DNA of 64,000 bases from Bradyrhizobium sp. 200 (GCF_023100945.1 NZ_CP064689.1:5004001-5068000); one strand, 5' to 3'. Shown: positions 45,182-54,302, numbered from the stretch's first letter. The notes: a model not told the origin generated them from the sequence alone. Translations and numbers: made by a program.

Positions 45182-45220
45182 TTGCGAAATGCAGGCTACA
45201 TCACGGCTTGCATTTCGCAA
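45182..45220. promoter_or_regulatory. Perfect inverted repeat upstream of hydratase/CoA-transferase genes
   Basis: Twelve-bp arms TTGCGAAATGCA and TGCATTTCGCAA are separated by 15 bp, about 45 bp before the hydratase start. Spacing of arm centres (27 bp) suits two recognition sites on the same face. No T-run follows in either direction, so operator is favoured over terminator. Confidence 0.5.
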
Positions 45221-45304
45221 GTCATAATTTGCATCAAATGGTTTGACGATCGATATGCCGGAGCTGCCCTGGAGGCCGATGGACTCGGAAAGAGGCATTC
45301 AGAT

Positions 45305-45913
45305 TCAATCCGCTGGAGAGGCTTCCGCAGTGGCGCTTCCGGTCTGATCGCGCACGGCCTGCCGACCGGCTTCCAAAAGGGCGTCAGACAGCCGCTTGTC
45401 ACCGGCCGCACGCGCGAGCACGATCGAACCGACCATAGTCGCAATTGCGCCGGCGGCGGCATGTCGCGCATCTGATGGCGATTTCTTCGGGATCAACCCG
45501 GCGATGATATCGATCATTTTCTCGAGCCTGCCTGCAAAGGTACGTCGCGCCTCCGGGCCAGAACGTCCGATATCCGCGGCTAACGCCGGAAGCGCACAAC
45601 CGCGGGCCGGGTTGTTGCGATGGCGAGGGCTCAGATAGGCCTCGACGACGGCATCAAATCCTTTCTCGGCAGGCAATCCCTGCGTGAGATCCAGCCAATG
45701 GGCGACGGTTCGGTCCATGGCCAAAGCGAGCGCTTCAACGACCAAAGCGTCACGTGACTTAAAGTAGGCGTAGAAGCTGCCATGCGTCAGATCGGCGAGC
45801 TTCATCAGGTCGACCACGCTCAAGCCGTCAGCACCGTTCTGGCGCAGGCCATAGGAAGCATTCTCGACGATCCGCCTGCGGGTCTGCTGCCCGTGATCTT
45901 TCGGGTAACGCAT
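45305..45913 (-). CDS. TetR-family transcriptional regulator
   Basis: A 202-residue TetR regulator with N-terminal HTH ('IVENASYGLRQNGADGLSVVDLMKLADLTHGSFYAYFKSRDALVVEAL') and helical ligand domain containing 'YLSPRHRNNPARGCALPALAADI' and 'AAGAIATMVGSIVLARA'. Very similar to the frameshifted TetR at 59282-59904, so they are paralogues. A palindrome ATGATTATCATCAT about 40-55 bp upstream of its start is a probable autoregulatory operator. Confidence 0.93.
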   Translation of the reverse strand: MRYPKDHGQQTRRRIVENASYGLRQNGADGLSVVDLMKLADLTHGSFYAYFKSRDALVVEALALAMDRTVAHWLDLTQGLPAEKGFDAVVEAYLSPRHRNNPARGCALPALAADIGRSGPEARRTFAGRLEKMIDIIAGLIPKKSPSDARHAAAGAIATMVGSIVLARAAGDKRLSDALLEAGRQAVRDQTGSATAEASPAD

Positions 45914-45952
45914 TGCCTGCTCCGAGCTAACCTAGGAAACGGAGACATATTA

Positions 45953-45965
45953 GATGATTATCATC
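45953..45965. promoter_or_regulatory. TetR-type operator candidate before TetR gene
   Basis: GATGAT-T-ATCATC, perfect 6-bp arms, in an AT-rich context 40 bp upstream of the TetR ATG. Shares the ATGAYTATCRTCAT core with the site between the second TetR gene and the thiolase. Confidence 0.6.
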
Positions 45966-46033
45966 ATATATAACAACCGAATTCCGCAGAAGCGCCTTTC
46001 ACCACCAAACCGAAAGCGGCTCGACTGAGAAGT

Positions 46034-46825
46034 TCAGGAAGACGACAGCACCGAGGTCAGGCCGCCATCGACGGCGAGGATCTGTCCGGTGATGTGCTTG
46101 CCGGCGTCGCTGGCGAAGAGAACGGCCGCGCCTTTCAGATCATCCTCGTCGCCGATGCGGCGCAGCGGCGCGCCGGCGGCGAGCTTTTCGACACCGACAG
46201 CCTCGATCGTGCCCTTCGTCATCCTCGACGGGAAAAAGCCGGGCGCCAGAGCATTGGCCGTAATTCCGTAGCGCCCCCAACTACCCGCCAGGGCCCGCGT
46301 GAAATTAACCACCGCGCCCTTGCTCGTATTGTAGGCGACCATCTGCATATCCCCGGAACTTCCGAACAGGCCCGCGATCGAAGCAAGGTTGATAATGCGG
46401 CCATATTTATTGGGGATCATCGAGTGCTTCGCAACCTGTTGGCTGAGCAGAAACAGCGAGCGGATGTTCAGATTCATCACCTTGTCCCACGCCTCGATCG
46501 GGTGATCCTCGGTCGGCGCGCCCCAGGTTGCGCCCGCGTTGTTCACCAGAATGTCCACCCGGCCGAGCTTCTTGATCGCTTCGTCAGTGAGCCGCTTGAC
46601 GTCTTCGTCCCTGGAATTATCCGCAGCGATCCAGTCCGACTTAATGCCGAGACCGGCAAGGTGCGCTTGGGCTTTTTCCAGGTCTTGCGCCTTGCGAGAC
46701 GAAATCAAGACCCGAGCCCCTTGCTCGCCTAGCGCCTCGGCGATCTGCAGCCCAAGGCCACGGGAGCCGCCTGTAACAAGGGCATTCTTGCCGGTGAGAT
46801 CGAATGCCTTCTTGATGCTTCCCAT
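46034..46825 (-). CDS. Short-chain dehydrogenase/reductase (classical SDR)
   Basis: A 263-residue classical SDR: TGxxxGxG as 'VTGGSRGLGLQIAEALG', 'NNAGATWG', catalytic Tyr-x3-Lys in 'YNTSKGAVVNF', and C-terminal 'ITGQILAVDGG'. Start ATG 46825 (GAGGA 7 bp upstream) rather than the TTG two codons earlier. It could oxidise a 3-hydroxyacyl-CoA or alicyclic alcohol in the pathway. Followed upstream (60 bp) by another hydratase on the same strand. Confidence 0.92.
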   Translation of the reverse strand: MGSIKKAFDLTGKNALVTGGSRGLGLQIAEALGEQGARVLISSRKAQDLEKAQAHLAGLGIKSDWIAADNSRDEDVKRLTDEAIKKLGRVDILVNNAGATWGAPTEDHPIEAWDKVMNLNIRSLFLLSQQVAKHSMIPNKYGRIINLASIAGLFGSSGDMQMVAYNTSKGAVVNFTRALAGSWGRYGITANALAPGFFPSRMTKGTIEAVGVEKLAAGAPLRRIGDEDDLKGAAVLFASDAGKHITGQILAVDGGLTSVLSSS

Positions 46826-46884
46826 AGTCAAATCCTCTTGTGGGCGAAGTTCTGCTGCATGGTAATGTGGGTTCCGCGAGATCT

Positions 46885-47676
46885 TTATTTCCCGCGGAAC
46901 ATTGCCGAGCGACGTTCCACGAAAGACTGGATGCCTTCCTTCATGTCTTCGCTGCTGAAGACGCGATCCTTGATCTTCGGGATGTAATCGATCGCAGCTT
47001 GTTCACCGGCCTCGATGTATTTCAGCGCGGCTTCCTTGGTTACCTGAATGCCGATCGGCGCGTTCCTTGCGATCAGATCCGCAATCTCCATTGCGCGGGC
47101 AATCTGTTGGCCGGGAGCAACTATTTCCTGAACAAACCCGATTTTGTGTGCCCGGGCCGCATTGAACTCGTCGCACAGGAACAAATGATACATCGCATCT
47201 CCCCAGCCGGCCCGGGTCAGATACCGGAAATGAGCGCCGCCAAGCGGCGCGATCCCGCGCTTTGACTCCATCTGGCAGAACCGGGCGTCATCGGCCGCAA
47301 CGACGATATCGCCAGCCAGCATCATTTCGATGCCGATCGTGAAGCAGATCCCCTGCACCGCCGTGACAATCGGCTTGCGGCACCGGCTCTTCAGGGCGAA
47401 CGCATCGATGTTTCCGGCCTTGATCTCGGTATTCTCGGCCTTTGGTCCAAAGAACTTCGGCATATCCAGCCCGGCCGTGAAATCAGGGCCTTCGGCGCAG
47501 AGTACCCCGACCCAGTAATCGTCCGTTCGGTCCAGAAGCGTCATCGCATCCGACATCTGCGCCATCATCTGCGGACTGAAGGAGTTCTTCTTCGCTACAT
47601 TGTCGATGATGATCTTGAACACATGCCCGTGCACCTCGGTCCGGATCTGACCGACTTGCGATTTCGTCTCGTTCAT
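46885..47676 (-). CDS. Enoyl-CoA hydratase/isomerase family protein
   Basis: A 263-residue crotonase-family protein: 'FTAGLDMPKFF' and 'GICFTIGIEMMLAGDIVVAADDARF' form the oxyanion hole; the second catalytic region reads 'ESKRGIAPLGGAHFRY', with Glu in an ExxxG position shifted from the canonical acid, so isomerase or hydrolase activity is possible. Same direction as the SDR downstream and the OYE upstream. Confidence 0.88.
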   Translation of the reverse strand: MNETKSQVGQIRTEVHGHVFKIIIDNVAKKNSFSPQMMAQMSDAMTLLDRTDDYWVGVLCAEGPDFTAGLDMPKFFGPKAENTEIKAGNIDAFALKSRCRKPIVTAVQGICFTIGIEMMLAGDIVVAADDARFCQMESKRGIAPLGGAHFRYLTRAGWGDAMYHLFLCDEFNAARAHKIGFVQEIVAPGQQIARAMEIADLIARNAPIGIQVTKEAALKYIEAGEQAAIDYIPKIKDRVFSSEDMKEGIQSFVERRSAMFRGK

Positions 47677-47842
47677 TTTGCTATCTCCGAATGGTTTCTA
47701 GACGACCGCGCCGACATGGAGGCTGCAACCGACTATTCTTTGCCAACCAACTTGGAACGGTCGCCGAAGCACTGGCTACAAAAACTTTGGATACCTTCTT
47801 CAGTGGCGATGCGCCCTGCCTCGAAACCTTTCATCGCTCAAC

Positions 47843-48943
47843 TCAGCTCAGCGCCGCGAATGCGGTCCGTTCGAAAGCCATCAGTTCTTCCGTCCGGCCG
47901 TCACGTACCTTCAGTAGCCACTGCGGATCCTGAAGCAGCGCCCGGCCCACCGCGACGAGATCGAATTCCTCGCGATCGAGGCGGCGGGTCAACTCGTCGA
48001 GGGACGCCGGACGGGAGCTCTCTCCGCCGTATGCGGCAATAAATTCGCCCGTCAGACCGACCGACCCGACCGTAATCGTCGGCGCTCCCGTCACCTTCTT
48101 GGCCCATCCCGCGAAATTCAAATCGGAGCCATCGAACTCTGGCTCCCAGAAGCGCCGTTGTGAGCAATGCAATATGTCGACGCCCGCGTCGACCAGAGGT
48201 TTGAGCCAGGCTTCCAATGCGCGAGGCGTATCGGCCAGCTTCACTTCATAGTCCTGCTGCTTCCACTGGCTGATCCGAAGCAATATCGGAAAATCCGCTC
48301 CGACCGACTTTCGCACCGCGTGGACGATATCAGCGGCAAACCGGGCCCGGCCGGGCAGGTCCTTGCCCCCATACGTATCCTCTCGGCGATTGGTACCTTC
48401 CCAGAAGAACTGATCGATCAGATAGCCGTGCGCGCCGTGCAATTCGACGGCATCGAACCCCAGACGCTTCGCCGCAAGCGCCGCGTCGGCGAAAGCGCGA
48501 ATGGCGTCTGCAATGTCCTCCTCGCTCATCGGCTCGCCGAACTTCTTCTCCGGTCGCGACAGGCCGGACGGACTGTCGTAGGCGCCGGGAGGAGACCAAT
48601 TCTGGGCGCGCGTGCGAACGGCTCCGACATGCCATAGCTGCGGCGCCATCAGGCCACCCGCGGCGTGCACCTCGTCGACCACAAGCCGCCACCCTGCCAG
48701 TTCCTTCTCGCCATGAAAGCGAGGAACATTCGGATCGTTCAGGGATGCCGGACGATCCACGCCCGTACCCTCCGATATGATGAACCCGACCGCTCCTTCG
48801 GCACGGCGGCGGTAGTATCGCGCGACGTCTTCGGTCGGAATTCCGCCCGGAGAGAATGAGCGCGTCATCGGCGCCATCACGACCCGGTTCGGCAAGTTCA
48901 GCCCTTTCAGCTTGAGAGGCCGGAAAAGTACGTCGCTGGGCAT
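47843..48943 (-). CDS. NADH:flavin oxidoreductase, Old Yellow Enzyme family
   Basis: A 366-residue single-domain OYE (FMN TIM barrel) that reduces activated C=C bonds. FMN-binding 'NRVVMAPMTRSF', 'GFIISEGTGVDRPA', catalytic pair region 'ELHGAHGYLIDQFFWEGTNRREDTYGG' (HxxH with Tyr/Phe following), 'ILLRISQWKQQDYEVKLADT' and 'FDLVAVGRALLQDPQW'. No fused iron-sulfur domain (unlike 2,4-dienoyl-CoA reductase). GGAG precedes ATG 48943. Confidence 0.92.
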   Translation of the reverse strand: MPSDVLFRPLKLKGLNLPNRVVMAPMTRSFSPGGIPTEDVARYYRRRAEGAVGFIISEGTGVDRPASLNDPNVPRFHGEKELAGWRLVVDEVHAAGGLMAPQLWHVGAVRTRAQNWSPPGAYDSPSGLSRPEKKFGEPMSEEDIADAIRAFADAALAAKRLGFDAVELHGAHGYLIDQFFWEGTNRREDTYGGKDLPGRARFAADIVHAVRKSVGADFPILLRISQWKQQDYEVKLADTPRALEAWLKPLVDAGVDILHCSQRRFWEPEFDGSDLNFAGWAKKVTGAPTITVGSVGLTGEFIAAYGGESSRPASLDELTRRLDREEFDLVAVGRALLQDPQWLLKVRDGRTEELMAFERTAFAALS

Positions 48944-49017
48944 TCATGCTCCATGATTCAGTTAGTGGCGTTGCGGGAGGCTCAGATCACCCGCATTGCA
49001 TCTTCAGAAAGCACGCT

Positions 49018-50217
49018 TCACTTTCCATCGGCGCTGAGTACGTTACCGAATTGCTCCCACGTCGTACCGTTCCAGCGCTGCAGCTGCAGCTGCGTATATG
49101 CCATACTGCTTTCCGGGCCCGTGTTGATCGTAATACCCGGTATGAGAGTGGGGAGCGACAATCCGCGTATGTTCCGCGATTGCTTGACGATGTTCTCGCG
49201 CGAAAGATCGTCACCGCACTGCTTGAGCACCTGCTCCAGGATCTGTCCCTGCTGCGTACCGAACAAATAGTTGTTATCACCGATGTCCGCGCCCGGCAGG
49301 TATTTCGCGAAATGCTCACGGTACCATTTGATGCCGGGGTCGTCGGCCCACTTCTTGTCGTTCGGATCTTTGGTGATCGTTGCCGCGACGATGCCCACGG
49401 CCTTTTCCGCCCCCGCGGGAACGATGGTTGAAGAGACCGAGCTCGAAACGAAGTTGATCAGGAACAGCGGCTTCCAACCGACCTCATCGGCTTTCTTGAT
49501 GGCCTGAGCCGCGAACTTCGGTGTGCCGGCAACCAGGAACGCCTCCGCACCAGACGATTTCAACTTGACCACGTGGGAATCGATCGTCGGCTCGGTCACT
49601 TCATAGGAGGACGATACAACTTTCTTGTCGAAGTCCTCTTTCAGATAACCTTTGAATGCATTGAGGAAGTCCTTACCCAAATCGTCGTTCTGATAGAGGA
49701 TCGCTATCTTTGCGTCCGGCCGGGCCTGGGTGATGAATTTCGCGTAGATCCGCCCTTCCGTATCATAGCTGGGCAACCCCGTGGTGGTCATCGGAAATTC
49801 AGCGAAGTTCGTGAACTTGGTGACGCCGCTTACCACGAATAGATGAGGCACTTTTTTCGCGTTGACGTACTTGATGGTGGCGCCGATACCGGGAGTACCG
49901 AGCGGACCGAACAGGAAGGCCACTTCGTCGCTCTCGACAAGCTTCCTGGTCTGCTCCACCGTCTTGGGAGGGCTGTAAGCATCATCATAGGTGATGAGAT
50001 TGATCTTGCGGCCGTTGATGCCACCGCGCTCGTTGATCGAATTGATGTAGGCGATCATCCCCTTCCCGGTATTGCTGAGCGGCGACGCGGGGCCGCTAAA
50101 CGGGAACGTAGCCCCCACCTTCACTTCGGCGCTCGTGACGCCGGGCATTTCCGCACGCGCGTGCGCGCCGACAATCGTCACGCCGATCGCGGCTGCTAGT
50201 ATAGACTTCCTGAACAT
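49018..50217 (-). CDS. Branched-chain-amino-acid-type (LivK) ABC transporter binding protein
   Basis: A 399-residue periplasmic binding protein of the LivK family, a class used for aromatic acids as well as amino acids. Signal peptide about residues 1-22 ('SILAAAIGVTIVGAHARA'), then 'VKVGATFPFSGPASPLSNTGKGMIAYINSINERGGINGRKINLITYDDAYSP'. ATG 50217 has AGGGAGAAG upstream. No livHMGF genes in the window. It lies directly behind the acyl-CoA synthetase gene, same strand, suggesting uptake then CoA activation. Confidence 0.92.
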   Translation of the reverse strand: MFRKSILAAAIGVTIVGAHARAEMPGVTSAEVKVGATFPFSGPASPLSNTGKGMIAYINSINERGGINGRKINLITYDDAYSPPKTVEQTRKLVESDEVAFLFGPLGTPGIGATIKYVNAKKVPHLFVVSGVTKFTNFAEFPMTTTGLPSYDTEGRIYAKFITQARPDAKIAILYQNDDLGKDFLNAFKGYLKEDFDKKVVSSSYEVTEPTIDSHVVKLKSSGAEAFLVAGTPKFAAQAIKKADEVGWKPLFLINFVSSSVSSTIVPAGAEKAVGIVAATITKDPNDKKWADDPGIKWYREHFAKYLPGADIGDNNYLFGTQQGQILEQVLKQCGDDLSRENIVKQSRNIRGLSLPTLIPGITINTGPESSMAYTQLQLQRWNGTTWEQFGNVLSADGK

Positions 50218-50329
50218 CGACTTCTCCCTTGTGCGGCGACGGGTTGCGCCGCTCATCAATCGTTGAATTTCCGTACGGCCTCCGCACCGACCCCTGGTGC
50301 GGCTTCGCCCATCCCTTGCAGTGCATCGC

Positions 50330-51925
50330 TCAGCCCGCGGCTGCGGCATCGGACACCTTCCCGGCCGCCCGTTCGATCGCCATCTCGCGCAGCTTGTGTT
50401 TGAGTATCTTGCCGGTGGAGGCTGAGGGCAGAGCATCGAGCACGATCAATTCAGTCGGCCGCTTGTACGAAGTGAGCTGTTGGGCCGTGTATGACTTCAG
50501 CTCTTCGGCGCTGACGCCGGCGCCGGGGAGAAGCTGCACGAACGCGACGACCTCCTCGTTGCTATCAATCGGTCGTCCTACCACAGCTGATTGAACGACT
50601 TGGTCGTGCGCGTTCAGCACCGCCTCCACCTCGGCGGGGTAAACGTTGAAGCCGGAGCGGATGATGAGTTCTTTGGTGCGGCCTGCGATGTAGAGATGGC
50701 CCTCGCCGTTCACGCGGGCGAGATCTCCTGTGTTGAACCATCCCTGGTCATCGATCGCCGCGGCCGTCTGCTCGGGAGAGCGATAGTAACCAAGCATCAC
50801 GTTGGGGCCTCGGACGTGCAATTCGCCCACGTCGCCGGTCGCCACCTTCTTGCCCTGCCTGTCCACGATCCGGTGCTCAATACCGGGAAGAAAGGGGCCG
50901 ACTGACTCGTCCGAGACTGGGTGTTCGGAACGGACACCCGACAGGCCCGGCGAACATTCGGTTATGCCGTAGTTGTTCAATAGCGGGATTCCGAATTCGT
51001 CCTCGATCCGCTTCTTCAGATCGAGGTCGAGCGGTGCGCCGGCGACCGCCGTGATCCGCAGCTTGCCTCGCTCGAGCCGTTGGATGCCCTTGACCGCCTT
51101 GTGTTCGAGCAGCCGCTGATATGTCGCGGGCACGCCGAACAGGCTCGTGATCCCCTCCTCGGCTATTGCGTGGGCCAGCGCGGCGGGATCGGCCTTGGCG
51201 ACAACATACAATGTGCCGCCGTGCATCAGCGTGGCGATCAGCAGGATCGAATACCCGACGATGTGGGACATCGGCAGCACGCCGTAGATGCGGTCGGCGG
51301 GACCGCTTTGGCGAAGAATTCCCGAAGTCCTTGCGGTAAAGAGCAGATTGCGGTGGCTCAGCATGACTCCCTTCGGAGCACCGGTCGTGCCCGAAGTGTA
51401 GAGAAGGCCCGCGACCTGGCGGGCGCCATCCTTCTCGACGGGCTCTGCTTGCGCATCCGCATTGAGTGGACCAATCCCGATTCCACCGAATGGCCCCACA
51501 GCGTTGATTCTAGCTCCGACGCGGCTCGCGTGATCGGCAGCTTCCTTCGAAAGCGCCGCGTTGAACAGCACGCGTCTTGCGCCGCTGTGAGTCCCGATCA
51601 GGTCGATCTCCCTCGCTGAGAGGCGGGGATTGACCGCAATGCCCCAAGCGTCGAGCTTGCTCGCCGCGAACAGCATCGCCCCCAGGGCCACGCTGTTCTC
51701 GCTCGCAATCATCACGCGATCGCCGGGCCTGATCCCCAAATCGGAAAGGTTCTTCGCCGCGGCGTCGACAGCTTCCGAGAACTGCCGGTAGCTCCACGAA
51801 CGGCCCCCTTCAACAAAGGCCGGATGATCCGGGATGTCCCGCACGAACGGCGCGTAGACCTCGTGTACCCTGGATGGCAGGCCGTCCAGCAGTTCGGTTG
51901 CGGTGATATCGTCCACGCTCCTCAT
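50330..51925 (-). CDS. Acyl-CoA synthetase (class I adenylate-forming)
   Basis: A 531-residue AMP-forming acyl/aryl-CoA ligase. Phosphate-binding loop 'LLYTSGTTGAPKGVMLSH', 'NNYGITECSPG' (A5), 'GWFNTGDLARVNGEGHLYIAGRTKELIIRSGFNVYPAEVE' (A7-A8) and the catalytic C-terminal Lys in 'PSASTGKILKHKLRE' are all present, so it is active-looking. GGAGG precedes ATG 51925. Upstream lies the TTCTA-AAA-TAGAA palindrome. Substrate likely an aromatic or alicyclic acid. Confidence 0.93.
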   Translation of the reverse strand: MRSVDDITATELLDGLPSRVHEVYAPFVRDIPDHPAFVEGGRSWSYRQFSEAVDAAAKNLSDLGIRPGDRVMIASENSVALGAMLFAASKLDAWGIAVNPRLSAREIDLIGTHSGARRVLFNAALSKEAADHASRVGARINAVGPFGGIGIGPLNADAQAEPVEKDGARQVAGLLYTSGTTGAPKGVMLSHRNLLFTARTSGILRQSGPADRIYGVLPMSHIVGYSILLIATLMHGGTLYVVAKADPAALAHAIAEEGITSLFGVPATYQRLLEHKAVKGIQRLERGKLRITAVAGAPLDLDLKKRIEDEFGIPLLNNYGITECSPGLSGVRSEHPVSDESVGPFLPGIEHRIVDRQGKKVATGDVGELHVRGPNVMLGYYRSPEQTAAAIDDQGWFNTGDLARVNGEGHLYIAGRTKELIIRSGFNVYPAEVEAVLNAHDQVVQSAVVGRPIDSNEEVVAFVQLLPGAGVSAEELKSYTAQQLTSYKRPTELIVLDALPSASTGKILKHKLREMAIERAAGKVSDAAAAG

Positions 51926-52022
51926 GCCATCCTCCTCGCGCCTTGTTTTCGAGAGTGCTGCGTGGCCTCCCCTTCAAACGGGCAAGTCCGCTCCTTCACC
52001 TCTATCGGCCGCTCAAGTAAAT

Positions 52023-52039
52023 AGTTCTAAAATAGAACT
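52023..52039. promoter_or_regulatory. Palindrome with TTCTA-AAA-TAGAA core upstream of acyl-CoA synthetase
   Basis: Seven-bp arms AGTTCTA/TAGAACT around AAA, 98 bp before the synthetase start. The 13-bp core is identical to that of the palindrome at 32068-32094, so one regulator probably serves both. Confidence 0.65.
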
Positions 52040-52098
52040 GTCAAGACGGACGACTATCTTCTATTCGGAAGTGAGAGTTACTTCCATCTCCCACTATC

Positions 52099-52115
52099 AA
52101 TTCCTATTTGGAATT
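52099..52115. promoter_or_regulatory. Second palindrome upstream of acyl-CoA synthetase
   Basis: AATTCC-TATTT-GGAATT, 17 bp overall like the neighbouring site and centred 76 bp from it. Could be a second operator for the same or another HxlR-type dimer. Confidence 0.45.
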
Positions 52116-52464
52116 TAATTATTAGGACGCAGATTATCCGGAGAAATCAGTGGGATAAGACTAACTTAGCGAAGTGCGTTGCTCGTTGGCACCCGCAGTT
52201 GCGATATTTAGCGCTCGGGAGTCAGCTGATCCCGCGCAATGCTTGCTTCGCGTGCGAAGGAGAAGTTTGGCACAGGGCATCGTTCGTTAGCGGCTCGCAA
52301 TAATCGCGTCGTTGCTATGCCACTGCGGCATTAATCGCCAAGTGAACACTGGCTGAAGCTGGCAACTCGCCGTGCGACGCCAGCTCATTGGGCGCCGACG
52401 GTGAAACATCTCGACTGCTCAGACATCCGCAGCACAAAGTCCGCACGCATCACTCAATCTCAGG

Positions 52465-52854
52465 CTACAGCGAGCACGCGTTTAGCTGGCGATCTTCAAG
52501 CGCCTGGTGCAACTGAGGGACGCCTTCAATTGAACCTCCATACTGCTTGCCCCAACTCCGAAGCGAAAGCAGTACAGGCCCCAGGCTCTGCCCGAAGGCA
52601 GAGATTTCATATTCCACCTTCGGAGGAATCTGCGGATAGGCATGGCGCACGATCACGCCATCGGCCTCCAGTTCGCGCAATTGGAGCGTCAAGATCCTCT
52701 GCGTGGCGTTAGGGATGGCTCGGGACAATTCCATGAACCGCTTCTTGCCGGCGAAGAGATGAAACAGGATCAGTGGCTTCCACATGCCGCCAATGACGGA
52801 CAGTGTCACCCCGACCGCACATCCGCTTTTCGCGTCAAACCGCCTTGGACGCAT
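52465..52854 (-). CDS. HxlR-family transcriptional regulator
   Basis: A 129-residue regulator of near-minimal HxlR size: 'SGCAVGVTLSVIGGMWKPLILFHLFAGKKRFMELSRAIPNATQRILTLQLRELEADGVIVRHAYPQIPPKVEYEISAFG'. The single N-terminal Cys typical of redox/electrophile-sensing HxlR proteins is present (Cys12). ATG 52854 chosen for GGAGG 6 bp upstream. Third HxlR of the island; probable controller of the synthetase/LivK genes it precedes. Confidence 0.92.
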   Translation of the reverse strand: MRPRRFDAKSGCAVGVTLSVIGGMWKPLILFHLFAGKKRFMELSRAIPNATQRILTLQLRELEADGVIVRHAYPQIPPKVEYEISAFGQSLGPVLLSLRSWGKQYGGSIEGVPQLHQALEDRQLNACSL

Positions 52855-53315
52855 AGACACCTCCAAAAATGGTCGCATCTGCCATAATTATGCGTACTGC
52901 GGCATGCAGGACACGAATTCGGGTCGGCGGAGCCTAAGCTCCGGTCACACTCGCTCGGTGACGTCTTTAGATGTTGCCGTCGATGCCATTGAACCGACAG
53001 TCAGGATTCATATCACATGACGATCCTAATACAATAGATGCTCCAAGACGACGGCGTGATCTCGCCAAGGAACTCGCTGACAGCGCGCCCGAGCGACCGC
53101 ACGGTTAAGCCTCGGCATAGCCGGTTGCCCGCCCGCGCTTCGGGGCGCTACGTCGCCATGTCAGGCCCGCTGTCATATCGGCCAAGGCCTGGCTCTCCGC
53201 TCTGGCAGTCGGGTACGTCCATAAATGATAGTATCCGCTTTAATTGTGCCTTCTTGCGATCATGAGGCGCGACCCTAGGTGCGTAGACAGCGAAACACCG
53301 ACCTAGGATATGGCG
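52855..53315. other. Divergent interval between HxlR and AcuI-type reductase genes
   Basis: About 460 bp. A 10-bp palindrome CATAATTATG at 52883-52892 lies 29 bp upstream of the HxlR start and could be its autoregulatory site. No gene recognised; frames at 53038-53265 look non-coding. Confidence 0.45.
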
Positions 53316-54302
53316 ATGACGTTCAAGGCACTGCTGGCAGCAAAGACAGACGGAAAGATTACGACCAGCGTGGTCGAAATGAACGAGCAAGATCTCATGC
53401 CTGGCGACGTTACGGTCGCCGTCGATTATTCGACCGTGAACTACAAGGATGCGCTGGCCATTAGCGGGCGCACGGAGGTCATTCGCCAGTTTCCCCTCAT
53501 TCCAGGTATCGATCTCGCTGGAACAGTGGAGGCATCCTCCTATCCCGGCATCGCAGTCGGAGACCGCGTCGTCGCCAACAGCTGGGGGTTAAGTCAGACC
53601 CATCACGGTGGATATGCCCAGAAGGCACGGCTGAAAGGCGAATGGTTGGTCAAGATTCCGGCGCCATTTTCGACAAAGGACGCCATGGCGATCGGCACGG
53701 CCGGTTACACCGCGATGCTGTCTGTACTCGCCCTCGAACATGGCGGCATCACACCGCAGCGTGGCGACATCCTCGTAACCGGCGCTAATGGCGGCGTCGG
53801 CTCGATCGCGATCGCCCTCCTCGCCGATCTCGGTTATCGCGTCGTCGCATCGACGGGACGTCTTGAGGAAGCCGACTATCTGCGGAGTCTCGGCGCGGCT
53901 GATGTCATCGATCGACGAACGCTTTCGGAGCCTGGAGCGCCAATCGCGCGCGAGCGTTGGGCTGGCGCTGTCGACTCCGTCGGCAGTCATACGCTGGTGA
54001 ACGTGCTGGCGCAGACGCAGTATCGAGGCGTGGTGACGGCCTGCGGCCTGGCTCAGGGTGTCGATCTTCCCGGAACGGTTCTGCCGTTCATCCTGCGTAA
54101 CGTCACCCTTGCTGGAATCGATTCGGTGAATGCCCCACAGGAGGCGCGGATCGAGGCATGGTCGCGTTTGGCTCGCGATCTGGATGTGAACAAGCTCGCC
54201 CGAACGATGCAGGTGGTCGGCCTCGCAGAGGTCCCCGATGTGGTGCGCCAAATGTTCGCCGGGAAGGTCCAGGGCCGCACAGTCATCGACGTGAATGCCT
54301 AG
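53316..54302 (+). CDS. AcuI/YhdH-family acrylyl-CoA reductase-like MDR protein
   Basis: A 328-residue zinc-free medium-chain reductase. 'VDYSTVNYKDALAISGRTEVIRQFPLIPGIDLAGTV' and 'ANSWGLSQTHHGGYAQKARL' are diagnostic for the YhdH/AcuI subfamily (NADPH-dependent acryloyl-CoA to propionyl-CoA); the Rossmann motif is 'VTGANGGVGSIAIALLADLGY'. ATG 53316 is preferred to 53310 because AGGA then lies 7 bp upstream. May remove reactive acryloyl-CoA or reduce a related enoyl-CoA. Confidence 0.9.
   Translation: MTFKALLAAKTDGKITTSVVEMNEQDLMPGDVTVAVDYSTVNYKDALAISGRTEVIRQFPLIPGIDLAGTVEASSYPGIAVGDRVVANSWGLSQTHHGGYAQKARLKGEWLVKIPAPFSTKDAMAIGTAGYTAMLSVLALEHGGITPQRGDILVTGANGGVGSIAIALLADLGYRVVASTGRLEEADYLRSLGAADVIDRRTLSEPGAPIARERWAGAVDSVGSHTLVNVLAQTQYRGVVTACGLAQGVDLPGTVLPFILRNVTLAGIDSVNAPQEARIEAWSRLARDLDVNKLARTMQVVGLAEVPDVVRQMFAGKVQGRTVIDVNA

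Larger units (their letters stand above)
51926..52464. other. Regulatory interval between acyl-CoA synthetase and HxlR genes
   Basis: About 540 bp without a supported gene. The left 190 bp are AT-rich and hold two palindromes (52023-52039 and 52099-52115). Nothing recognised between 52140 and 52464. Confidence 0.5.

Noticed and set aside
45182..45220. Rho-independent terminator for the TetR gene
   Set aside because: No T-tract follows the hairpin and the loop is 15 nt; operator is more likely.
47733..47834. 33-codon minus-strand frame behind the Old Yellow Enzyme gene, with two nearby cysteines
   Set aside because: Too short and without a convincing start signal or family; could be chance.
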